The position numbers and the translations under genes are program-made. Positions 57,774-64,000 of a stretch of 64,000 nucleotides of DNA are shown in pieces (positions within the stretch are counted from its first letter, which is position 1; every line of letters begins with the position of its first letter). The notes beneath the pieces were generated by a model, which was not told the origin of the DNA, made no database searches, and was given only the letters and a program-made list of their open reading frames with translations. The DNA lies in assembly GCF_030463565.1 (NCBI RefSeq), contig NC_134652.1, forward strand, positions 16,655,397 to 16,719,396, read 5' to 3'. The DNA is from Pelecanus crispus. Its lineage: Eukaryota; Chordata; Aves; Pelecaniformes; Pelecanidae.

Positions 57774-60259
57774 CGTTTCTTTGATATCAACGTTTGTTTG
57801 GTGTGATAACTGGGGAAGGGTGAAGGTGAGTGAGTGCATGAGGCGGGGCAGCGGCTGGCACCCTCCGGATGGGACCCCCCTCTCTGGGGGTGGGGGGTGG
57901 CAGGATACGAGTGCTCCCACGCTGGTGTCTGAGCTGGCGGTGCCGCTTTCTGTGGCAGATTTGTGTTTGTGGCACGAACAATGCAAACCCTCAGTGCCCC
58001 CGGGGACTGCTGCCCAGGCCCTCTCTCCCCTTCCCCAAAGAGTTACAGCTGCCCGGTCCCCCCGCAGCCACTCCATCCCCGCAGCAGGCACCGGGCCCTT
58101 CGGCTTCTCATGCTGCCCCACGCACGGCCCAGGCAGTGATGGCTCCTTTTGCAAGGCATCGACTGGATAACCCCGGCTCTCCCCAGCGATGAGCCCTCAG
58201 CCCGGGGCTGCATGTCCCTGCACCATGCGGGCAACGCTCGGCCGTGGCAGGACCAACTCTCCCCAGCCTGTGCCGCCTCCTCGTATGCCCAGCAGCTCCC
58301 CAGCTGCCCCCTTCTGCCCTTCAGGAAAGAAGAGGCCAAGCCTCTGAATGAATAAATGTCATGTTCACACGGAAGACAACATAGACAATACCAAACAGCT
58401 CCTAAAACAATACAGCCTCTGCCAGCGGAAGGATGCTCAGCGCCTCCCTCGCCAGCCTAGTACAAACCAGCGTCTTCAACAGTGACACACACAAACCCCA
58501 CGGGCCAAACAAAGCCACCGTCATTTTCCTGCCCAGTAGCATCTGTAAACAAAAAGAAAACATCATTTGTTGACCCCGAACATATAAAAATACTATAACA
58601 AAATGAAATACAAATATATATTAGAATCTGTAAGTATTCTGTATAAAGAGATACTTTAGCGGTTAGCTTACAGCAAGAACAGAAACACAACACAACCAAG
58701 CCCCAGCCAGGCCACGGGCAAAAATGAGACGTGTCCCAGCTCCTCTGTGGGACAGAGGGAGCTCCCGCGGAGAGGGTGTCTGTGGCAGAAACACGTCCCT
58801 GTGGTGGTGGGAACATCCTGGATGCCAGTGGCGAGCAGGGATGGTGATGGCACCCACGGAGCTGGCAGCACCTGGCGGAGATGTCCGGAGCCCAGCCACA
58901 GCCAGTGGTGCAGACCTGAAGCTGATGTGCTGGAGCGGTGCAGTGGAGGGTCCTGGGGCTGCAGCTCTGGGATGAGTTTGTTCACCCGGGTGACGCGCTG
59001 TCCAGCTGCGTGCGGTGTCCCAGGTTGGGCCCCCGCCATCCTTGGACCCCACAGGCGTAGAAGCAATGCTGCTGCAGAGCTTGGCTGTGTGCGGTAGTCC
59101 GGCACAGGCTCCCTGCGCTGCACCGGCAGCGGCACTGTCCCTGCTCCCACGCCAGCCCAGCACGTCCCCCGGCACTGCGGGCTTCGGAGAGGTGCTGCCT
59201 GGGCTCCGGCACCCAAGTCCAGGAGCTGGTGGGACCTGCCTTGGCAGCGGCGTCAGCTCTAGGCTTGCAGGCTTGGGCGTCTTCAGCCTCTTCAACCGGC
59301 CCCAGCACCCACAAGGCTGAAGCCCCGGTGATGGACATGGCAAACCCGCACCCCGGCTGTCCCAGCAGCCTCCTGCCCTGGCTGGGCTGAGCCAGCGGGA
59401 CACAGAGCACCCCTGCCCAGCTGCAGAGCCCCCCCAGGGCTGAGCCTGGAGCAAAGGGGTTCCCCTGCTGCCCCGCACGGCTCCCACCTCTGAGCAGAGC
59501 TGCCTGGCTGGGCTGGGGGTATTTGGGGCCCCCTCCACATTAATGGCACAGCGCTGACCCCCCCCTCCACGGACATCTGCACCCCACTGCCCGTGACCCA
59601 CTTAGCGTGCCTGGGACCACCCTGGTCCTGCTCCACTCAGCGCGGCCCCGATGCCACTGCAATGGGCTGGAGCTGTGCCTCATCTCTGGGCACCATGGGG
59701 TGCCACCCCAGAGCCCGGCCAGCAAGCACAGCCTGGGGGTGCCACCAGCGGGTCAGGCTGCAGCTGAGGAGCTGGTGATGTTATTTGGGGCGCTCTGGGC
59801 TCCAGCACCCCAGCTGCGGCACCGGGGAGCTGCTTGCTGCAGCTGCCATGGGGGCGATGGCAGGCCCTCAGCAGGGAGGCCAGGGCTGGCGGAGGAGCTG
59901 GGGAGCTGGGCGCTGGGCTCCGGGCTCGCCGGGACCTCAGGATGCCGGCTGCACCACGCAGCCCTCTGCCAGCTCCGGCTTGCCACGGCCCATGAGCCTC
60001 TGCCGTATCAGCTCTGCTCCAGCCCCAGGTGATGCAAGAGCCCCTGGCTCACCCGGCTGGATGGAAGGGACAGGGCTGCCGGGGAGGGGACACAGGGGGG
60101 GACGCAGGCACTGCCCTCCGTGGCTGCGGGGCTGCGCGGGGGGGAAGGCAGATCGCCGCAGGGAGCAGCTGGGCAGCGCGCCCACCCCATGTCCACACAT
60201 CTGTGTAGCTGCAGTTCTTAAAAAATTCTCTATCTACACATTTGCTTTGTTTGTCGGGG

Positions 60260-60293
60260 TTTTTTTTTTTTTTTTCTTTTCTTTTTTTTTTTT
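60260..60293 (+). repeat. Poly(T)/poly(A) tract in SLIT1 3'UTR
   Basis: T16-C-T4-C-T12 on the + strand, so an A-rich run in SLIT1 RNA about 170 bases after the stop; a likely internal oligo-dT priming site that could mimic a poly(A) tail. Confidence 0.8.
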
Positions 60294-60462
60294 CCCCCCA
60301 ACCCTCTAGATGCAAGAGCTCTACCCTCCGCCGGGCTCCTCCGACGCAGCTGCAGTTCAGGAGCGCCCGGATGGCGTTGCCACGGCCACAGGGCAAAGCG
60401 AGGTCCTTGGCTGCGGGGGGGGCTCCCCACCAGCCCCCCGGCTCTCCGGGGCCGGCGGCCGC

Positions 60463-60707
60463 TCACAGGCACTGGCTGCAGCCACACTTGCTGGGCTTCT
60501 CCACCTCCTCCACGAAGGTCGCACCGTTGCTGCACTCGAAGGCGTATTTCCTGCGCCGAAGCCGCAGCCCGGTGCAGCAGCCGGCACCGGGGCCGCCGCA
60601 GGCCCCCCGGCACTCCACCCAGGCCACCGGCCGTGTCGTCTGGCAGATGGCGTAGCCCCGCTGCACCTGGTGGTAGTCCCGCACCGGCTCCCCACGGCAC
60701 TCCGGCT
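60463..60707 (-). CDS. SLIT1: SLIT1 terminal exon: CTCK cystine-knot domain
   Basis: Last coding exon of the secreted Slit1 guidance ligand for Robo receptors. Acceptor TTCTGCAG, first two bases complete Glu; then [58 protein letters not shown] and [17 protein letters not shown] with TGA at 60465-60463. This is the C-terminal cystine knot (CTCK), a dimerisation-type fold that closes Slit proteins; the paired CGC near the end and the ECRG cysteines are present. [16 protein letters not shown] distinguishes SLIT1 from SLIT2 and SLIT3. The exon codes for 80 full residues plus stop. An extra Gly/Ala-containing insertion (GGPGAGCC against a shorter GQGCC in mammals as I recall) is a minor difference. 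Confidence 0.97.
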
Positions 60708-60784
60708 CTGCAGAACAACAACGCTCAGCCCGGCGTCCCAGCATGGGGCTGCCCCCTCAAGGCATCCACCGCCCCGGCGCCTAC

Positions 60785-60996
60785 CTTGGTCGCAGAGGGC
60801 TCCGGCATAGCCACTGTGGCACTCACAGGTGGGCTGGCCACCCGGGGTGAGGCGGCAGTGGCCATGGACGCAGGGCTGACGGCGGCAGGGGTCGGGTGGC
60901 TCGGTGGGCTGGTTGCAGAGGGCACCCTGGTAGCCCTCGTGGCACTGGCAGCTGTAGGAGAGGGCGTCGAGGGGCAGGCACAGCCCGTGCACACAC
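60785..60996 (-). CDS. SLIT1: SLIT1 exon: C-terminal EGF repeats
   Basis: Acceptor GCCCACAG, donor CCAAG|GTAGG, phases 2 in and 1 out. It reads CVHGLCLPLDALSYSCQCHE, GYQGALCNQPTEPPDP, CRRQPCVHGHCRLTPGGQPT and CECHSGYAGALCDQ. It finishes one EGF-like module begun in the previous exon and encodes a second complete one with six cysteines. The frame stays open into the upstream intron by chance, which is why one long - strand ORF runs through the minisatellites. EGF repeats here space the laminin-G domain from the CTCK knot. Confidence 0.96.
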
Positions 60997-61264
60997 CTGT
61001 GGGCACCCGGCACCATCAGGCACCCGCCGGCACGGCACAGCAACAGCACGCATGGCCCACCAGTATGGAGCATGGCATGGCTCAGCACCGGCGTGGCACC
61101 AGCACCAGCGCAGTATTGCACGGGGAATGACACAGCACTGCCACGGCACAGCACTGGTACGGCACAGCCATCGTGGCACGGCACTGCCACAGCACTGGTG
61201 TGGCTCTGGCACGGCACCACCGGCACAGTACAGCCCTGGCAGGACTCAGTGCTAGTGGCAGGCA

Positions 61265-61518
61265 CGGCACCGCCATGGCACGGCACCGCACCGCCATGCA
61301 ACGGCACCGCCATGGCACGGCACCGCACTGCCATGGCACAGCACCGCACCACCATGCAACGGCACCGCCATGGCACAGCACCGCCATGCAACGGCACCGC
61401 CATGCAACGGCACCACACTGCCATGGCATGGCACCGCACCACCATGCAACGGCACCGCCATGGCACAGCACCGCCATGCAACGGCACCGCCATGGCACAG
61501 CGTGGCAGCGCCACGGCT
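61265..61518. repeat. Minisatellite A in SLIT1 intron, 16/21-bp units
   Basis: Fourteen tandem units starting CGGCACC or CAGCACC and ending CATGGCA or CATGCAA. Eight are 16 bp and six are 21 bp, the longer form having an extra five bases (consensus GCACC/GCACT). Together they cover exactly 254 bp. Looser related copies extend upstream to about 61040. Confidence 0.88.
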
Positions 61519-61563
61519 CGGCACCACCGGCACAACCCAGTCCCAGGGGAGGGCGACTGGCAA

Positions 61564-61938
61564 CCAATGGGAGGGGTGGGCAGGGCAGGCAGGGAGGAGG
61601 GACAGCCAATGGAGAGGGCAGGGATGAGGGGGTTGGCCATTGAGGGGCAGCCAATGACAAGGCAGCCAATGAGGGCGGGGCAGCCAATGAGCCAATGGAG
61701 TGATGCAGTTGTGGTGGGGCAGCCAATGAAGTGGGGTGCCCAAAGACCCAATGGGGCAGGTGGGCCACTGTGGGGCAGCCAATGGGTCAGGACCATCACT
61801 GTGGGGCAGCCAATGGGGCAGTGCTGTTGCTTCAGGACAGCCAATGGGGTAGATGGGTCACTGTGGGGCGGCCAATGGGGTAGATGGGTCACTGTGGGGC
61901 GGCCAATGGGGCAGACGGGTCACTGTGGGGTGGCCAAC
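61564..61938. repeat. Minisatellite B in SLIT1 intron: CCAAT array, 31-bp period
   Basis: Thirteen perfect CCAAT pentamers, mostly in AGCCAATGGG or GGCCAATGGG context (NF-Y consensus RRCCAATSR). Starts are 61564, 61606, 61651, 61666, 61684, 61692, 61723, 61748, 61779, 61810, 61841, 61872 and 61903, plus a CCAAC at 61934. From 61748 onward the spacing is exactly 31 bp six times. Units share GGGTCACTGTGGGGC. All CCAAT are on the + strand, antisense to SLIT1. Confidence 0.9.
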
Positions 61939-61955
61939 GGGGTGGGGGCACTCAC

Positions 61956-62244
61956 TTGTGCCCCTGGCAGGGGCCGCCGCGGGGCTGGTCGCAGTGGGGC
62001 CCATCCCAGCCGGGCTCGCAGTGGCAGACGGGGCCCTGGGCGCCGGCGGGCTGGCAGATGCCGTGCAGGCAGTAGAGCTTGCGGCAGGGCTCGCAGCCCG
62101 GCACCACCCCCGGCGTCATCCATGTCTTGGTGAAGTCCTGCAGCTCGTTGTTGATGTAGAGGTTGCGGATGCACCCGTGGAAGCTGGTGCCGTTGAGGAG
62201 CTGCCAGAGGCGGAAGGCGGCCGAGTTGACGTCCACGGGCATCC
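61956..62244 (-). CDS. SLIT1: SLIT1 exon: end of laminin-G domain and EGF repeat
   Basis: Acceptor TCTCTCCAG, donor CACAA|GTGAGT, phases 1 in and 2 out. It reads [72 protein letters not shown] and [15 protein letters not shown]. The [10 protein letters not shown] segment is the C-terminal strand region of a laminin G-like domain (Slit ALPS domain); an EGF module follows and another starts (PCQGHK). In mammals Slit1 laminin-G/EGF parts bind heparan-sulfate-type partners. Retaining the next intron would give TGA immediately after the Lys codon. Confidence 0.97.
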
Positions 62245-62309
62245 CTGGAGAGAACAGGGCTGTCAGCGTGCCTGCCTGCCCCCCGCCATCCCCCCAGCCC
62301 CTGTCCTAC

Positions 62310-62464
62310 CTCCCACATAGAGGGGGGCCTCGCTGTTCAACGTGTAGTGCTTGCCCGAGTTGTCCATGGTCATGGGGCTGCCGCCGTCGATGGAGAGGTT
62401 CACCATCTGGTCGAAGGTCACCAGCTCCACGGTGTGGAACTGCCCGTCGTTGATGGTCTCGGCA
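62310..62464 (-). CDS. SLIT1: SLIT1 exon: laminin-G domain, middle
   Basis: Acceptor CCCCACCAG, donor GGGAG|GTAGG, phases 2 in and 1 out. It reads [20 protein letters not shown] and [20 protein letters not shown], ending [19 protein letters not shown] and the final APLYVGG are laminin-G hallmarks. Near-identical to mammalian SLIT1 as recalled. Confidence 0.97.
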
Positions 62465-62554
62465 CTGGTGGGGAGAGCTGGGTCACCAGGGACCCCCCAA
62501 GCCCTTGCAATGGGGATGGTGGTCCCCGGTGAGCGGGGAAGGGGTGGCAGGTAC

Positions 62555-62685
62555 CTGTAGATGGCCGAGCTGGGGTGGGTGCCGGGGTCATAGCTGACCC
62601 TGACGTGGCCCTGGTACAGCTCCACTGCCATGTGGTCGCTGTCGCCGTTGTACAGCAGGATGCCATTGCCTTCAGCTGTTGAGAC
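62555..62685 (-). CDS. SLIT1: SLIT1 exon: laminin-G domain, first half
   Basis: Acceptor CCCTGCCAG, donor TACAG|GTACC, phases 0 in and 2 out. It reads [20 protein letters not shown] and [20 protein letters not shown], then AIYS at the junction. NGILLYNGD and VELYQGHV are typical laminin-G strands. Its flanking introns are only 89-90 bp. Confidence 0.97.
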
Positions 62686-62774
62686 CTGGCAGGGGGAGAG
62701 GTGGGAGCCCACATCCCAGGACAGCACCCTCAATGCCACCCCCCCAATGCCCCGATGCCCCCCCAAGCCCTCAC

Positions 62775-63012
62775 CTGCAGGGTGATGTTGGCCCGGGGCC
62801 AGTCCTGCAGGTCGGTGAACTGCAGGTACGTGTCGCGGTCCACAAAGTTGACGCTCAGCAGCTTCTCGCACTTGGGGCCGCCGAAGCCCGGCAGGCACTG
62901 GCAGAGGGCACGGGCGCCTCGCTCCACGCACGGGGCCCCATTCTGGCACTCAGCTCGCTCGCAGAGGCCAGGCTGGCCGGCGGTGCGGGGCGGCATCTCG
63001 CAGAGCTGGCCG
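62775..63012 (-). CDS. SLIT1: SLIT1 exon: EGF repeat and start of laminin-G
   Basis: The acceptor chosen is CTCTGCAG at 63020-63013, because only this start keeps phase with the previous exon (AG plus C gives Ser) and restores GYSGQLCE as in mammalian SLIT1. Nearer upstream AGs (63034-63030) would shift the frame. The exon reads [45 protein letters not shown] and [17 protein letters not shown], ending NITLQ at CAG|GTGAG. It provides one EGF module with its six cysteines, then the first strand of the laminin-G domain. Confidence 0.95.
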
Positions 63013-63247
63013 CTGCAGAGCCGAGGGTGCTGCTGGGCATGGGGATGGGAAAGCGCCCTACCCCCTGCCCACCACCCCATGGGGCTCTGACAGCATCCCC
63101 GTTTTGGGGTCCTCTCCAGCCAGTGGTGTCAGAGGGATGCCTGGCTGCTGAGCCCTGTCCCAAGGTCCCTGCCCAAGGATGCTGGTTCCCTTCAGCCTCC
63201 ATCCCTGGGGACCCAAACCCCCAGCCCCACTCCTTCTTTTTGTACTG

Positions 63248-63289
63248 GGATGGATGGATGGATGGATGGATGGATGGATGGACGGACAG
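63248..63289 (+). repeat. (GGAT)n tetranucleotide repeat
   Basis: About ten GGAT/ATGG units with two GGAC variants at the end, in a SLIT1 intron; likely a length-polymorphic microsatellite. Confidence 0.9.
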
Positions 63290-63376
63290 ATGTGGTAGCC
63301 AGGACTGGTCCCTCCTTCACAGTGACACGTAACCATCCCCGTTATCCCCCGGTGACCCCTGTCTCCCCGGTGGTAC

Positions 63377-63514
63377 CTGTAGCCCTCGGTGCAGAGGCAG
63401 GAGTAGCCGTTCACCTCGTCCAGGCAGCGGGCGTTGTTCTGGCACCGGTGGTCCTGGCAGTCGTCGAAGTCCTCGCTGCAGTTGCTCCCCACGTAGCCGG
63501 GCGCGCACTCACAC
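63377..63514 (-). CDS. SLIT1: SLIT1 exon: EGF repeat with Ca-binding type motif
   Basis: Acceptor GCCCCAG, donor TACAG|GTACC, phases 2 in and 2 out (138 bp). It reads [40 protein letters not shown] and CTEGYR/S at the junction. The [26 protein letters not shown] pattern, given here in pieces, is a calcium-binding EGF type: D-x-D-D-C, then a conserved Asn and Tyr. The 138-bp symmetric exon is a typical EGF-module exon. Confidence 0.95.
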
Positions 63515-63693
63515 CTGGGGCAGGCGGGGGACTCACGGCTGCCCCTTCCTTCCCCCCTGTGCCAGTGGGTGCCTGCTCCTCCTGGCATCCCCCTCCCGGT
63601 GCCCCCTCACCAGCCCACCAGCTGCAGCCCCCCAAAAGCACATCTCCCCTGCTAGGAAGCTGGAAGAAAGCGGTTTGGGGAGGGGGGGCTCAC

Positions 63694-63787
63694 CTGGGCC
63701 CCTGGCTGGTGGAGACACAGGTGGAGCCATGCTGGCACGGGCTGAGCTCGGCCGAGCAGAAATCTGGCAGCTGCTCACAGAAATCCC
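63694..63787 (-). CDS. SLIT1: SLIT1 exon: partial EGF repeat (first exon seen in window)
   Basis: Acceptor CTGCTCTGCAG, donor CCCAG|GTGAG, phases 1 in and 2 out. It reads DFCEQLPDFCSAELSPCQHG and STCVSTSQGPR. The cysteine pattern is that of an EGF repeat continuing into the next exon. The upstream LRR-containing two-thirds of SLIT1 (the whole human protein is about 1,534 residues) lies beyond the window; the eight exons seen encode the last 499 residues. Confidence 0.9.
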
Positions 63788-64000
63788 CTGCAGAGCAGAA
63801 GAGGGAGTGCCAGGGGGTGCCCAGCAGCTCCAGGACCGGAGGGACAACCTTGGACCCCGCAGGGCAGGGGAAGCCCGCGGGGGGCTCAGCTCAAGGCAGG
63901 GAGCTGCCGAGCCCGCAGCTCACACCACCGCGGGCGCAGGGCTCTGCTCTGCCCGAGGCAGCTCTCGCCCCAGCCATGTAGCGAGGGCACCCTAGGGTAT
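63788..64000 (-). other. SLIT1: SLIT1 intron, partial
   Basis: GC-rich sequence upstream of the first SLIT1 exon in the window; no further exon with matching phase and splice sites was recognised before the window edge. Ends inside the gene. Confidence 0.7.

Larger units (their letters stand above)
49191..57790 (+). other. LCOR: LCOR long-isoform 3'UTR (probable, about 8.6 kb)
   Basis: After the stop the sequence alternates GC-rich parts with AT-rich islands that look like 3'UTR (51.07-51.3, 55.83-56.05 and 57.42-57.65 kb). No ORF has recognisable similarity. Candidate poly(A) hexamers are AATAAA at 49483 and 53872, ATTAAA at 51246, and ATTAAA at 57768 as the distal end. A distal end just before the SLIT1 tail is plausible but unproven; a message ending near 49.5 kb is the main alternative. 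Confidence 0.5.
57740..60462 (-). other. SLIT1: SLIT1 3'UTR (probable)
   Basis: Non-coding sequence downstream of the SLIT1 stop. On the - strand it begins GC-rich, has a purine-rich A tract (60260-60293), then a long GC-rich segment and an AT-rich segment at 58.67-58.55 kb typical of vertebrate 3'UTRs. The 312- and 182-aa - strand ORFs here have no recognisable domains and are taken as chance ORFs in GC-rich DNA. The distal end is uncertain. Confidence 0.55.
60708..63693 (-). other. SLIT1: SLIT1 introns between the called exons
   Basis: Seven introns, all GT-AG: 63515-63693 (179 bp), 63013-63376 (364 bp, with the GGAT repeat), 62686-62774 (89 bp), 62465-62554 (90 bp), 62245-62309 (65 bp), 60997-61955 (959 bp, mostly two minisatellites) and 60708-60784 (77 bp). 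Nothing else was recognised inside them. Confidence 0.9.

Noticed and set aside
58663-59601. 312- and 182-codon - strand ORFs in the SLIT1 3'UTR
   Set aside because: Low-complexity Gly/Ala/Pro/Ser composition, overlapping frames both open, no family resemblance; expected in GC-rich DNA.
60357-61892. 511-codon - strand ORF running from SLIT1 EGF exon through the minisatellites
   Set aside because: Only its part at 60785-60996 is a SLIT1 exon; the remainder is tandem repeat translated by chance (units of low complexity), it has no phase-correct link to the upstream exon, and retention from 61956 gives an immediate TGA.
61564-61938. Regular 31-bp spacing considered as a CRISPR array
   Set aside because: Repeats are directly adjacent without unique spacers, the unit is degenerate, and the locus is inside an avian gene; it is a minisatellite.
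63013-63040. AG acceptors at 63034-63030 for the SLIT1 EGF/laminin-G exon
   Set aside because: They leave the exon out of frame with the preceding exon; the CTGCAG ending at 63013 keeps the phase and restores GYSGQLCE.

Overview
The window is vertebrate nuclear DNA, almost certainly from a bird. The signs are CR1 LINE fragments as the only recognisable transposon, few interspersed repeats, compact GC-rich introns at one end, and two protein-coding genes in the order and orientation of human 10q24: LCOR on the + strand facing SLIT1 on the - strand. There are no bacterial or organelle features, and I see no tRNA, rRNA or microRNA gene. Gene identities rest on recognising the encoded proteins. 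Exon borders come from splice consensus plus reading-phase bookkeeping, which closes exactly for every exon called.

Layout. (1) 1-9645 is intron of LCOR, AT-rich, with two antisense CR1 tails at 4.5-5.2 kb; the first coding exon(s) lie upstream of the window. (2) 9646-17583 holds three shared LCOR coding exons (9646-9778, 14323-14610, 17490-17583) carrying the nuclear-receptor box LSKLL and the two CtBP-binding motifs PLDLT and VLDLS. (3) 20399-21368 is the terminal exon of the short LCOR isoform, with the Pipsqueak-type helix-turn-helix. From the internal ATG at 14373 the spliced product is exactly 433 codons plus stop, the length I remember for mammalian LCOR. An AT-rich 3'UTR of about 8.6 kb follows, with a poly(A) signal at 29946. 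(4) 29971-44686 is intron of the long isoform and contains a dense CpG cluster at 30.44 kb, a possible cryptic exon at 41.86 kb and a TATA/ATG/splice-donor cluster at 42.44 kb. (5) 44687-49190 is the giant alternative last exon (formerly C10orf12) that makes the long isoform PALI1, a PRC2 accessory protein. It is followed by a probable 8.6 kb 3'UTR ending near 57.79 kb. (6) 57.74-64.0 kb is the 3' end of SLIT1 on the - strand: eight coding exons for the C-terminal 499 residues (EGF repeats, laminin-G domain, more EGF repeats, CTCK cystine knot) and a 3'UTR of about 2.7 kb.

How the parts work together. LCOR makes two repressor proteins by a choice of last exon from one splice donor at 17583. 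Both keep the receptor- and CtBP-binding N-terminus. One adds a DNA-binding domain; the other adds a PRC2-binding region and an H3K9-like TARKST stretch. SLIT1 encodes a secreted axon-guidance ligand and is mechanistically unrelated; the two genes meet tail to tail with facing poly(A) signals only about 8 bases apart.

Most notable observations: the histone-H3-like stretch in the long LCOR isoform; a SLIT1 intron made of two minisatellites, one a 31-bp array with NF-Y-type CCAAT boxes in helical phase; an orphan CpG cluster and a TATA-containing candidate first exon between the two alternative LCOR 3' ends; and the nearly coincident convergent poly(A) signals. I did not find a wholly new gene system, and the regulatory findings are hypotheses from sequence alone.
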